A stretch of 64,000 nucleotides of DNA from Streptomyces showdoensis (GTDB lineage: Bacteria > Actinomycetota > Actinomycetes > Streptomycetales > Streptomycetaceae), in the NCBI RefSeq assembly GCF_039535475.1, contig NZ_BAAAXG010000007.1:1-64000 (forward strand). Reading direction: 5' to 3'. The position numbers and the translations under genes were made by a program. Shown here piece after piece: positions 25,416 through 34,821 of the stretch (its first letter is position 1; each line of letters starts with the position of its first letter). The notes below the pieces were generated by a model. It searched no databases. It worked only from the letters and a program-made list of their open reading frames with translations, and was not told the origin of the DNA.

Positions 25416-28400
25416 ATGTTCGGCAGGTGGAGGTCGCGGCGCGCCGCGGCGGGCGACGCGTCGGCGCCGACGGCGCCCTCGGTGCCCTCGGCGGCGCTGA
25501 CCGGGCCGGGCGACGCGTGGGCGGCGCTGCCGCCGGTCCAGCGCGTCCTCGCCGCGCCGCGGCGGGTCGCCGACCCGTCGTTCTCCACCTCCCTCGCGAC
25601 CCACTCGGACCCCTCCTTCCAGCGCGAGCTGGGCCACGGCCGGACCGCGTCCGCGCCGGGCGGCCTGCTCCTCGACGCGGTCCGGGTGATCCCGGACCGG
25701 CCCGCCGGGGCGGACCTCCCGGCCGTACGGCTGCCGGTGACCGCAGCCTCGGAGGGTGCCGCCGTGCCGCGGCCCGGTGACGCGGGCGGGCTCGCGCCGG
25801 GCTCTTCGGCCCCCCTTCAGCGGGCTGCGACGACGACCGTCCCGACGGCCGCTTCCGCACCCGCCGTCGGGACGCCGGCCGGACGGACGGCGGGCCGGGA
25901 ACGCGCCCGCGCGCGAGGCGGCGAGCCGGTGAACGGGCCCGGGAGCGCGCCGACCGTGGCGCCCCTCGTCGGCCCGTCCGACGAGTCGGCCGCGGGGCCG
26001 GTGGCCCGGGCCGCCGGATCGAAGCGCTCCCCCGCGGGAGCGACGGGCGGTCAGGCAACGGCTGCTCCCGCGACTGCGCCGGTCCAGCGCGCGGTCGGAG
26101 AAGCGACCCCGGCCACGGGGACCGCCGGCCGTCAGGCAACCACTGCTCCCGCGACTGCGCCGGTCCAGCGCGCGGTCGGGGAAGCGACCCCGGCCACGGG
26201 GACCGCCGGCCGTCAGGCAACGGCTGCACCCACGACTCCGCCCATCCAGCGCGCGGTCGGGGAAGCGACCCCGGCCACGAGGACGGCCGGCCGTCAGGCA
26301 AGCACGGCACCCGCGACTCCGCCCGTCCAGCGCGCGGTCGGAGAAGCGACCCCGGCCGCGCCACCCGTCGCCCCGACCACCGGGACGACCCACACCCCGG
26401 CACGCACGGCGGACCCTCGGGCAACCGCCACGCCCGCCGCTCCGCCCGTCCAGCGCGCGGCCAAGCCGCCCACCGTCCCGGCCACCGGGGCGACCCGCGC
26501 TCCCGCACGGGCAACGGGCCCCCAGGCCGGGGACGCTCCCGCCACCCCGTCCGTCCAGCGCGCGACCGCGCAGACGGCCCCGACCACCCCGGCCACCGTC
26601 CCGGCCACCGGGACGACGCCCGCTCCCGCACGAGCGGTCGCCCCGCAGGCAGGCACCGCTCCCGCGGTCCAGCGCGCGGTCGGGGAAGGGGACACGCCCG
26701 CGCCGCCCGTCGCTCCGACCACCGGGACGAACCACACTCCCGCACGCGCAACGACCGCTCAGGCAACCGCCGTTCCCGCGACCCCGCCCGTCCGGCGGGC
26801 GGCCACGGCGGCGGGCAGCACCAGCGCCGCCCCGGCCACGGGGACGGCGCGGACCCCCGCGCGAGCCACCGGCGCCGACGCGGGTGCCGTTCCCGTCCGG
26901 CGCGCGGCCGCCAGCAGCGCACCCGCCGCCCCGGCCGTCCAGCGCGCGACCGCGCAGACGACCCCGACCACGACGCCCGCCGCCCCGGCCACCGGGACGG
27001 CGCGCACGCCCGCGCGCACGACCGGCGACGCGGCGGCGACCTCCCCCGCGGCGGCCGCGCCCGTGCGTCCGGCGACGCCCGCGGCCGAGACCAGGGGTGC
27101 TTCGGCGGTGGGTCCCTCCCCGGCCCCGAGCACTCCTGCCGTCCAGCGGGCCGAGCCGGTGCACCCGGTCCGGCCCGCTGGAGACGGTGCCCTCGACAGC
27201 GCGTCCCCCGTTCAGCGGGCGACTCCGGTGCGCCCCGCCCCGGCCGTCGTCCGGCCCGTACGCGACGCGCTCCTCACGTCCGCCCGCGCCACGGCCGACG
27301 CGGCACCGCGCCGCCGGCTGTCGCCCGTCGGCATGCCCGCCCCGCAGGAGCGGACGGCGCCGTCGGCGCCGGTCCAGCGGAAGGCGGCCGCTCCGGTCGA
27401 GGCGACGCCTCCCGCCGCGCCGGCCGTCCCCACCGCGGCGGTCCCCGCACCGCCCCTCGACGTCCCGGGTCCGTCACCCCTCGACGGGCCCGGGACCCCC
27501 GCCGCCGACGCCGACGCCGCGGCCCGGCCCGGTCCCCCGGTACGCCGCTCCCGCCGCGCGCCGGGCGCCGACTGGAGTACGGCGGCGCCGACCGCCCCTG
27601 TCCGCAAGGGACTCGGGGCGCCGGTCCAGCGCGCCGAGTCGCACGTGCCCGCGACTCCGGCCGAGCCGCGGCCCCGCCGGTCGCCGATCGGTCCGCCGAT
27701 CACTCCGGCGCAGGCGGCACCCGCCACGGCCCCGGCACCGAAGCCGCCCGTCGCACCGGCACCCGCGCAGGCACCCGCACCGGGCCCCACACCCGCACCG
27801 AACACCGAGCCCCAGGCGTCCGCGCCCCGGCCGGCGCCCCAGCCCGCTCCCCAGCCGGAGCTCCAGGCCGAGCCCGCCCCGGCTGCCACGGTTCGGCGCA
27901 CCCCCGTGCCCGCCCCGGCCCCGACGCCCGCACCAGCGCCTCGCCCCACCGCCCCCCGTCCAGCGCATCGCCCTCCCCCGCGCCCGGACGACGGGGCCCG
28001 CGCCCCTGCCCCTGGCCACGGCGCGGCCCCTCGCTCCCCGCACCGCGCCCCCGCAGGCCGCCGCACCGGCCGCCGCCGCTCCTGCCGCCACGGCCGGGTC
28101 ACCCGTAGCACCCGTCGCGCCCGTCACTCCGGTCAGCCCCATCGCCCCCGCCGCCCATGGTGGCCCCGGCGGGCCCGGCGCCCCCGCCGTCCAGCGGCTC
28201 GCCGCGACCCCCGTCGTACCCCTGACCCCGCCCCGCCCCGCGCAGCCGGTACGGACTCCGGTCGCCGCCCAGCCGGCCCCGGCCGTCGCCCCGGCGGCGC
28301 CCGTGGCGAGCCGGCCGGTGGTGGCGAGGGCCCTCGCGCCTGCGGCGGCGCCGCCGCAGGCCCCAGCGCCCGCACCCGCGCCCGTGACGCCCACCGCCCT

Positions 28401-28602
28401 CCCGCCCCGTACCGTGCAGCGCTCCGCCGAGGCGGCCGCCCGCCCGCAGGGGCCGGCTCCGGTGGCGGAGCAGGGCGCCGCGTCGCCCGCGCAGCTCGAC
28501 GAGTTGGCCCGCCGGCTGGTCACGCCGCTCTCGCGGCTGCTGCGCGCCGAGTTGCGGGCCGACCGGGAGCGCGTCGGCCGCCTGCGTGACCACGGGCGCT
28601 GA
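25416..28602 (+). pseudogene. Long Pro/Ala-rich CIS protein with about twenty VQR motifs, one frameshift
   Basis: About 1060 residues when the frame is changed near 27930. The N-terminal ~90 residues are ordered (PPVQRVLAAPRRVADPSFSTSL, then FQRELGHGRTASAPGGLLLDAVRVI). A very long Pro/Ala/Thr low-complexity region follows, in which a short motif, Pro-x-(Val/Ile/Leu)-(Gln/Arg)-Arg, recurs about twenty times. The C-terminal ~40 residues look helical (LDELARRLVTPLSRLLRAEL and onward). The motif and the C-terminal helix resume in the other frame after ~27930, proving the frameshift. ATG 25416 has GGGAGGGG six bases upstream. The position suggests a structural or tape-measure-like role, but I do not recognise the family. 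Confidence 0.6.
26051..26374 (+). repeat. 81-bp tandem repeat within the VQR protein gene
   Basis: Four near-identical units with a period of 81 bp start at 26051, 26132, 26213 and 26294. Each encodes 27 residues containing one APVQRAVGEATPATG-type motif. Units differ by a few bases. The period is in frame, so unequal exchange would lengthen or shorten the protein by 27 residues. Confidence 0.85.
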
Positions 28603-28667
28603 GACCGCGCCGCCCACGGCCCCTTCGACCACCCTCCACCCTCCCCACCGAGTCCGAGAGAACTCCC

Positions 28668-29105
28668 ATGCCCCAGCCCCTGGATCCCGCCTCCACCATC
28701 TTCTTCAGACTCACGATCGACGGTCAGGACCTCGGTCTGTTCAACGGCTGTGACGGTCTCGCCTCCGAGGTCGAGGTGGAGCAGCGCCACGAAGGCGGGA
28801 ACAACGGCTTCGTCTGGCAGCTGCCCACCCGCGTCACGTTCTCCACCATCCGGCTCACCCGTCCGCTGACCCCGGACACCGCCCGGGTCGCCGCGTGGAT
28901 CTCGTCGCTGGCCACGGGCATCACCCGCCCGACGGCGCAGATCGCCGCGCTGCGCGCCGACAAGTCGGTGGTGGCGCAGTGGGGTCTGGTGGAGGTGCTG
29001 CCGGTCCGGTGGACCGGGCCGAGCCTCGATCCGGGCAACCCGTCCGTGGCGACGGAGACCCTGGAGATCGCGCACCACGGCTTCACCGACGCGGGAGGGG
29101 CCTGA
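28668..29105 (+). CDS. Second CIS tube protein (gp19-like, baseplate-proximal)
   Basis: A 145-residue T4 gp19-like protein distantly related to the main tube gene: DPASTIFFRLTIDGQDLGLFNGCDGLASEVEVEQRHEGG, a central strand set, and the C-terminal TLEIAHHGF. In Photorhabdus-type systems paralogous tube proteins (Pvc5-like) connect the tube to the spike. It starts at ATG 28668 and is followed after 1 bp by the LysM adaptor gene. No frameshift is seen here, unlike the main tube gene. Confidence 0.85.
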   Translation: MPQPLDPASTIFFRLTIDGQDLGLFNGCDGLASEVEVEQRHEGGNNGFVWQLPTRVTFSTIRLTRPLTPDTARVAAWISSLATGITRPTAQIAALRADKSVVAQWGLVEVLPVRWTGPSLDPGNPSVATETLEIAHHGFTDAGGA

Positions 29106-29106
29106 G

Positions 29107-29904
29107 ATGGCCGCGCCCTCGGGCGGGAAGGCGGCGCGCGGTCTGTCGCGGGCCTCGTTGTCGATCCATCAGCCGCCGACGGACCTGGGCGGCTCGATGG
29201 GCGGCGCCATCGGCGAGGTGCGGTTCCAGTTCAACCCGGACCAGCTGCGGCTGAGCCGGTCGGCGGACTGGCACACCGAGCCGGCGGTCGCCTACACCCG
29301 GGGCGCGCCGCCGAAGTTCACGGGCAGCCGGCCAGCCTCGCTGGAGCTGGAGGTGTTCCTGGACGCCTCGGGGACGCCGAGTTCGACGGCGGTGCAGAAC
29401 CAGGTGGAGCTGCTGCTGTCGTGCTGCGAGGTGACGGCGCAGAGCGTCGACTCCAAGGCGCCGAGCCCGCCGTGGGTGCGCTTCTCGTGGGGGTCGTTCT
29501 CGACGGTGCAGTTCGTCGCGTACGTGACGAACGTGTCGGCGACGTACACCCTGTTCAGTCCGAGCGGGGTGCCGATCCGCGCCACCTGTGCGCTGTCCCT
29601 GACCGAGGTGGCCTCGGAGACGAAGAAGCAGAACCCGACGTCGGGCGCGCTCTCCGCGCGCCGGGTGCACCGCACCGTCGCCGGGGACTCGCTCGCCTCC
29701 CTGGCGTGGCGGGAGTACGGCGACGCGACCCGGTGGCGGGTGATCGCCGAGGCGAACGGCATCGACGACCCGATGCGGCTGAGCCCCGGCACGGAGCTGC
29801 TGCTGCCGTCCGCCACCGAGATCCCGGCGGCGGTCCGTCCCCCCGTCCGGCCTGTCGTACCGACCTTCCCAGCGCAGTCATCGCCGACCGGGGGCGCAGC
29901 ATGA
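29107..29904 (+). CDS. CIS spike/tube adaptor with LysM domain (Pvc7-like)
   Basis: A 265-residue protein. Residues ~35-165 form the tube-adaptor domain (GEVRFQFNPDQLRLSRSADW, LELEVFLDASG, YTLFSPSGVPIRATCALSLTEV). A LysM module follows at ~190-240 (VHRTVAGDSLASLAWREYGDATRWRVIAEANGIDDPMRLSPGTELLLP). In Afp/PVC particles this protein (Afp7/Pvc7) binds the hub to the tube. The LysM fold here is a structural part and need not bind peptidoglycan. The stop overlaps the spike gene (ATGA). Confidence 0.9.
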   Translation: MAAPSGGKAARGLSRASLSIHQPPTDLGGSMGGAIGEVRFQFNPDQLRLSRSADWHTEPAVAYTRGAPPKFTGSRPASLELEVFLDASGTPSSTAVQNQVELLLSCCEVTAQSVDSKAPSPPWVRFSWGSFSTVQFVAYVTNVSATYTLFSPSGVPIRATCALSLTEVASETKKQNPTSGALSARRVHRTVAGDSLASLAWREYGDATRWRVIAEANGIDDPMRLSPGTELLLPSATEIPAAVRPPVRPVVPTFPAQSSPTGGAA

Positions 29905-31742
29905 GCGAGAAGACCTTCACCACCGTCCTGCACGTGCAGCTGGACGGGGTGACCCTCCCCGACGCGCTCGCGGTCCGGCTCACGGAGGGCTGGGTGGACG
30001 CGAGCGTCAACGTGCCGTCCGCCTTCCAGCTGACCTTCAGCGACAAGGACGGCACGCTGACGGAGAAGTTCCCCTTCCTGAAGGTGGGGGCGCTGGCGGT
30101 GCTGTCCCCGTTCACCGACGGGCGGCTCGGCGCGCCCATGCTGACGGGCGAGGTCACGGCGCTGGAGACGGACGCCGCGCCGACGCTCGGGCGGTACCTG
30201 ATCGTGCGCGGGTACGACCCGGGGCACCGGCTGCTGCGCAACCGCCGGGTCGAGGGCTATCCGAACATGACGGCCTCGGACATCGTGCGGAAGGTGGCGG
30301 CGCTGAACCGGGTGCCGCTCGGGCGGGTCGACGCGACGCCGACGGTCTACGAACTGGCGACCCAGCCGAACATCACGGACTGGGACTTCCTGTCCCGGCT
30401 CGCCCAGGCGAACGACGTGCGCCTGTCGGTCGACCAGGCGGGCCGGCTCACCTTCGCCGCCCTCCCGCCGGCCTCGTCCGCGCCCGCCGACACGACGCCG
30501 GCCGCGCAGAGCCCGTACGTCCTGGACTTCGGGCACAACACGCTGCACAGCCGGGTGTCGGTGACGGCCGCGGGTCAGGTGGGCCGGGTCGACGTGCGGG
30601 GCTGGGACCCGCGGACCCGGCAGGCGCTGTCCTCGCCGACGCCCGCGCTGGCCAGCACGGAGATCGTCTCGGACATCACTCCGGCGCAGCTCGCCGCGCC
30701 CTTCGGGACGGCCGAACTCACGCTGGCGGACCGCCCGTTCACCACGCAGTCCGAGGTGCGGCAGGCGGCGCGGGCGCTCGCCGACGACGTCACCGGCTCC
30801 TTCGCGGAGGTGGAGGTGGCCGTGACCGGGAACCCGGAGCTGAAGCCGGGGCAGCCGGTGGCGGTGAGGGGCGCCGGGTTCCCGTTCGAGGGGCGCTACA
30901 CGGCGACCGGGGTGCGGCACGTCTTCGCCTCGGGGCGGCAGTTCACGTCCTGGCTGACCGTGTCGGGGCGCCAGTTCCGTTCGCTGTACGGGACGGCCGC
31001 GAGCGGCGGCGAGGCGGCGCCGGCGATGCCCGGCGTGGCGGTCGCGCTGGTCACCAACACCAAGGACCCGCTGTCGCTGGGCCGGGTCCGGCTGCGCTTC
31101 CCGTGGCTGTCGGAGACGTACGAGAGCGACTGGTGCCGGGTCGCCCAGCTGGGCGGGCGCGGCGGCGGCGGGCTGATGCTGCCGGAGGTCGACGACGAGG
31201 TGCTGTGCGCCTTCGACCGGGGCTCGCTGGAGCACCCGTACGTGCTGGCCGGGCTGTACAACGGCGTCGACAAGCACACCCCCGCGACCGATCGGGTGCC
31301 GCCGGTCGACCCGACCAGCGGCAAGGTCCAGTGGCGTGCCCTCACCTCCCGCACCGGGCACACGGTGGAGCTGAGGGAGGAGGGCGGCAGCCGGACCCGC
31401 GCCTCGCACGGCATCCGGCTGCGCACCGCGCAGGGCAAGTTGAGCATCGAACTCGACGAGGCCCGGACGACGCTCACCGTCGACAGCGACGGCACGGTGA
31501 CGATCAGCGGCGCCCGGGGGGTGACGGTGGATTCGGGGGCCGATCTCACGCTGTCCGCGGCGGGGCGGATCAGCCTCAAGGCGGGGCTCGGGGTCGACAT
31601 CAGCGCGACCCTCGGGGTCGACATCAAGGCGGGTCCGAAGTTCAAGGTGTCGGCGCTGACGCAGGCGGTGATCAACTCGCCCTCCCTGATCACCGCGACC
31701 GTGCCGATGCCCAACCCGGTCGTCGCGAACCTGCCGTTCTGA
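29901..31742 (+). CDS. CIS spike protein, VgrG/gp27-gp5-like (Pvc8-like)
   Basis: A 613-residue spike. Residues ~1-360 carry the gp27-like hub (TASDIVRKVAALNRVPLG, TDWDFLSRLAQANDVRLSV, FPFEGRYTATGVRHVF). Residues ~385-460 form the OB-fold gp5-like domain (GVAVALVTNTKDPLSLGRVRLRFPWL, WCRVAQLGG, LPEVDDEVLCAF). The C-terminal third is a beta-helix stalk (GTVTISGARGVTVDSGADLTLSAAGRISLKAG). It makes the central puncturing device. No effector domain is fused at the C-terminus. Confidence 0.93.
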   Translation: MSEKTFTTVLHVQLDGVTLPDALAVRLTEGWVDASVNVPSAFQLTFSDKDGTLTEKFPFLKVGALAVLSPFTDGRLGAPMLTGEVTALETDAAPTLGRYLIVRGYDPGHRLLRNRRVEGYPNMTASDIVRKVAALNRVPLGRVDATPTVYELATQPNITDWDFLSRLAQANDVRLSVDQAGRLTFAALPPASSAPADTTPAAQSPYVLDFGHNTLHSRVSVTAAGQVGRVDVRGWDPRTRQALSSPTPALASTEIVSDITPAQLAAPFGTAELTLADRPFTTQSEVRQAARALADDVTGSFAEVEVAVTGNPELKPGQPVAVRGAGFPFEGRYTATGVRHVFASGRQFTSWLTVSGRQFRSLYGTAASGGEAAPAMPGVAVALVTNTKDPLSLGRVRLRFPWLSETYESDWCRVAQLGGRGGGGLMLPEVDDEVLCAFDRGSLEHPYVLAGLYNGVDKHTPATDRVPPVDPTSGKVQWRALTSRTGHTVELREEGGSRTRASHGIRLRTAQGKLSIELDEARTTLTVDSDGTVTISGARGVTVDSGADLTLSAAGRISLKAGLGVDISATLGVDIKAGPKFKVSALTQAVINSPSLITATVPMPNPVVANLPF

Positions 31743-31788
31743 TGCCCGCCCCGCAGAGATCCGGCGCGTCCGGAGAGAGGACCGTTCC

Positions 31789-32187
31789 ATGAGTGAGCAT
31801 TTCGTCGGCGCCGGGTGGGCCTTCCCCCTGCGCACCGGCCCGAGCGGGTCGATCGCGCTCGTGCGGCGCGACCGGGAGATCGAGGAGTCGATGCGGCTGG
31901 TGCTCGCGACCGCGCCGGGCGAGCGGCCGATGCGGCCCGAATTCGGCTGCGCGGTGCACGAGTTGGTCTTCGCCCCGGTGAACGACGCGACGACGGGGCG
32001 GATCCGGTACGAGGTGCTCACCTCGCTGGAGCGCTGGGAGCCGCGCATCCAGGTGGAGGAGGTCACGGTGACCCCGGCCCCGGGGGATCCGGCCACGCTG
32101 CACATCGACGTCCGCTACCGGGTGCGGGGCACCAACAACCCGCGCAACCTCGTCTTCCCCTTCTACGTGATCCCCTCCGAGGACTGA
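31789..32187 (+). CDS. Baseplate wedge protein, GPW/gp25 family (Pvc9-like)
   Basis: A 132-residue gp25-like protein that links the sheath to the baseplate. GAGWAFPLRTGPSGSIALVRRDREIEESMRLVLATAPGERPMRPEFGCAVHELVFAP is the complete family signature, and the EPRIQVEEVTV strand follows. ATG 31789 lies 46 bp after the spike gene and 7 bp before the gpJ-like gene. Confidence 0.94.
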   Translation: MSEHFVGAGWAFPLRTGPSGSIALVRRDREIEESMRLVLATAPGERPMRPEFGCAVHELVFAPVNDATTGRIRYEVLTSLERWEPRIQVEEVTVTPAPGDPATLHIDVRYRVRGTNNPRNLVFPFYVIPSED

Positions 32188-32194
32188 AAGAGCC

Positions 32195-34225
32195 ATGGCC
32201 CTGCCCGCACCCCATCTCGACGACCGCCGCTTCCAGCAGTTCGTCGACGACGCCAAGCGCTACATCCAGCAGGCGTGCCCCGAATGGACGGACCACAACG
32301 TCTCGGACCCGGGCGTCACGCTCGTCGAGGCCGTCGCGCACATGGCCGACCAGCTGGTCTACCGCCTCAACCGGGTCCCGGAGAAGAACCACCTGGCCTT
32401 CCTCGACCTCCTCGGCATCACCCTCTTCCCGCCGGCCGCGGCCCACGCCGACGTCACGTTCCGGCTGTCGGCGCCGCAGGCCGAGCCGGTGCTGCTGCCG
32501 GCCGGCACCGAGGTCTCGACCGGGCGTACGGAGACGGAGGAGGCGGTCGTCTTCGCCACCACCGACGATCTGACGGTGGTCCCCTGCGAGCTGGCCCGTT
32601 TCCTGCGGCAGCCGGCCGACGCCACGCCGGAGGACCGGACCCAGGACGTGCTCGGCGGCTCCGACGTGCCCGCGTTCTCCCCGCTGCCGGCCGTCGGCGA
32701 CCTGCTGCTCTTCGGCCTGTCGGCGGCGGTCCCCGGCTGCGTCCTGGTGCTCGGCCTGGACAGCCGGGTGGACGGCGTGGGCGTGGACCCGCGGATGCCG
32801 CCGCTGGTGTGGGAGGCGTGGACGGCGACGGACGGCTGGGTCGGCTGCGAGGTCGACGAGGACACCACGGGCGGCCTCAACCGGCCCGGCGAGGTGGTGC
32901 TGCACGTCCCCGCCGGGCACGCGGTCTCCCGGCTGGGCCGGCACGAGGCGGGTTGGGTGCGCTGCCGGATCGTGCCGGCGGCCGAGGGCCAGCCCGCGTA
33001 CAGCGAGTCGCCGACGGTCCGCGCGGCGAGCGCCTTCACCATCGGCGGTACGGTGCGTGCGGCGCACGCGGAGACCGTGCGGGACGAATCGCTGGGCGCG
33101 TCGGAGGGCGTGCCGGGGCAGCGGTTCCGGCTCAGCCACGCGCCGGTCGTGAACCGGCCGCCGATGGTGCTCCGGATCGCCGAGCACACGGACGGTCCCG
33201 GCGCCGGGCGGCAGGACGGCGAGGCCCCGGGGGGCGCCCCCGCCGTGGACGGCGACGCGGAGACGGGCTGGCGCGAGTGGACGCTCGTCCCCGACTTCGC
33301 GTCCTCCCGCCCCCGCGACCGGCACTTCACCCTCGATGCGACGACCGGAGAGATCGCCTTCGGCCCGAGCGTGCGGCAACCGGACGGCACGCTGCGCCAG
33401 TTCGGGGCCGTCCCGTCGAAGGGCGCGGCGATCCACGTGGCCCGGTACGGCACCGGGGGCGGCCGGGCCGGCAACGTCGCGCGCTCCGCGATCAGCGTCC
33501 TGCGCAGCTCCATCCCGTACATCGCCCGGGTCGAGAACCGTGAGGCGGCGCGCGGCGGGGTGGACGGCGAGACCGTCGAGGAGGCCAGGCTGCGCGCGCC
33601 GATCGCGCTGCGCGCCCAGGAGCGGGCGGTCACCGCCCGCGACTACGAGGAGCTGGCCCGCCGGGCCGCGCCCGAGGCCGCGCGGATCGCCTGTCTGGCG
33701 GCGGACGCGGCGGAGGCCGGGGACAACGCGGTGCGGGTGCTCGTGGTGCCGCAGGCGGTGCCGGACCGGGGCGGCCGGCTGCGCTTCGAACAGCTCGTGC
33801 CCGGGGAGGAGTTGCTGGGCCGGGTGACGGACTTCCTGGACGAGCGGCGCCCGCTGGGCACCCGGCTCGCGGTCGGCCCGCCGTTCTACCAGGGGGCGAC
33901 GGTGGTCGCCACGCTGCACGCCTTCCGGGCCGTCAAGACCGAGAAGGTGCGGTCCGACGCGCTGGACGCGCTCTACGCGTACCTCGATCCGCTGACCGGC
34001 GGCGTGCACGGCGAGGGCTGGCCGTTCGGGCGCCCGCTGCGGGCCGGGGAGATCTTCGCGGCGCTCCAGCGGGTGCCGGGCGTGGAGCTCGTCGACGAGG
34101 TGCTGCTCCACCCGGCCGACCCGCTGACCGGGCGCAGGGGCGAGGCGACGGACCGGATCGAACTGGGCCCGTCCGCGCTGCTGTTCCCGTTCGACCACCA
34201 CGTCCGCGTGATCGAGGCGCGGTGA
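32195..34225 (+). CDS. Baseplate protein, gpJ/gp6-like (Pvc11-like)
   Basis: A 676-residue large baseplate wedge protein. The N-terminal part is FQQFVDDAKRYIQQACPEWTDHNVSDPGVTLVEAVAHMADQLVYRLNRVPEKNHLAFLDLLGI, a conserved baseplate assembly segment. The C-terminal half has the gpJ-type core (NVARSAISVLRSSIPYIARVENREAARGGVDGETVEEARLRAPIALRAQERAVTARDYEELA). Together with the gp25-like and gpI-like proteins it makes the wedge. Its stop overlaps the next start (GTGA). Confidence 0.92.
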   Translation: MALPAPHLDDRRFQQFVDDAKRYIQQACPEWTDHNVSDPGVTLVEAVAHMADQLVYRLNRVPEKNHLAFLDLLGITLFPPAAAHADVTFRLSAPQAEPVLLPAGTEVSTGRTETEEAVVFATTDDLTVVPCELARFLRQPADATPEDRTQDVLGGSDVPAFSPLPAVGDLLLFGLSAAVPGCVLVLGLDSRVDGVGVDPRMPPLVWEAWTATDGWVGCEVDEDTTGGLNRPGEVVLHVPAGHAVSRLGRHEAGWVRCRIVPAAEGQPAYSESPTVRAASAFTIGGTVRAAHAETVRDESLGASEGVPGQRFRLSHAPVVNRPPMVLRIAEHTDGPGAGRQDGEAPGGAPAVDGDAETGWREWTLVPDFASSRPRDRHFTLDATTGEIAFGPSVRQPDGTLRQFGAVPSKGAAIHVARYGTGGGRAGNVARSAISVLRSSIPYIARVENREAARGGVDGETVEEARLRAPIALRAQERAVTARDYEELARRAAPEAARIACLAADAAEAGDNAVRVLVVPQAVPDRGGRLRFEQLVPGEELLGRVTDFLDERRPLGTRLAVGPPFYQGATVVATLHAFRAVKTEKVRSDALDALYAYLDPLTGGVHGEGWPFGRPLRAGEIFAALQRVPGVELVDEVLLHPADPLTGRRGEATDRIELGPSALLFPFDHHVRVIEAR

Positions 34226-34821
34226 ACGGCCCGCGGTACGGCGTGACGGGCTCCGCGCGGGGGACGGTGCCGGGCCTGGCGACTCCGTATCCGCTGGGCG
34301 AGGCGCTGCCCGCGGTGTACGCGGAGGACGACTTCGGGCGCCGGTTCGTGTCCGGCCTCGACGTGGTCCTCGCGCCCCTCTTCAACGTGCTGGACTCGCT
34401 GGAGGCGTACTTCTCGCCCGCGCTCGCCCCGGCCGACTTCGTCGACTACCTGGCGACCTGGGTCGGCGCCGAACTCGACGGCTCCGAACCGCTGGAGACC
34501 CGTCGGCGCGCGGTCGCCGCGGCCGTCGCGCTGCACCGGGTGCGCGGCACCCGACGCGGCCTCGTGGCGGCGGTCCGGCTCGCCTTCGGCACCGCTCCGG
34601 AGGTCGTCGAGAGCGGCGGGGCGCACTGGTCGGCGCGCCCGCTCGGCCCGTTCCCCGGCGCGTCCGTGGCCGGGCTGCACGTCATCCTCCGGGTCGCCGA
34701 CCCGGCCGCCGTGGACCCGTACCGGCTGCGCGCGGTCGTGGCGGCCGCCCGTCCGGCCCATCTTCCGTTCACCACCACGGTGACCACCGCTTCCGCCCCT
34801 GAAGGAGCCTCCACCCCATGA
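34222..34821 (+). CDS. Phage tail protein I-like baseplate protein (Pvc12-like)
   Basis: A 199-residue protein of the gpI-type family: YPLGEALPAVYAEDDFGRRFVSGLDVVLAPLFNVLDSLEAYFSPALAPADFVDYLATWVGAELD and RRAVAAAVALHRVRGTRRGLVAAVRLAFG. It completes the baseplate wedge. In phages this protein also connects to the tail fibre, but no fibre gene follows here. GTG 34222 overlaps gpJ-like; the stop overlaps the zinc-ribbon gene (ATGA). Confidence 0.88.
   Translation: MNGPRYGVTGSARGTVPGLATPYPLGEALPAVYAEDDFGRRFVSGLDVVLAPLFNVLDSLEAYFSPALAPADFVDYLATWVGAELDGSEPLETRRRAVAAAVALHRVRGTRRGLVAAVRLAFGTAPEVVESGGAHWSARPLGPFPGASVAGLHVILRVADPAAVDPYRLRAVVAAARPAHLPFTTTVTTASAPEGASTP

Noticed and set aside
26040..26380. 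Regularly spaced repeats that might be a CRISPR array
   Set aside because: The 81-bp units are tandem coding repeats with no distinct spacers and no cas genes.
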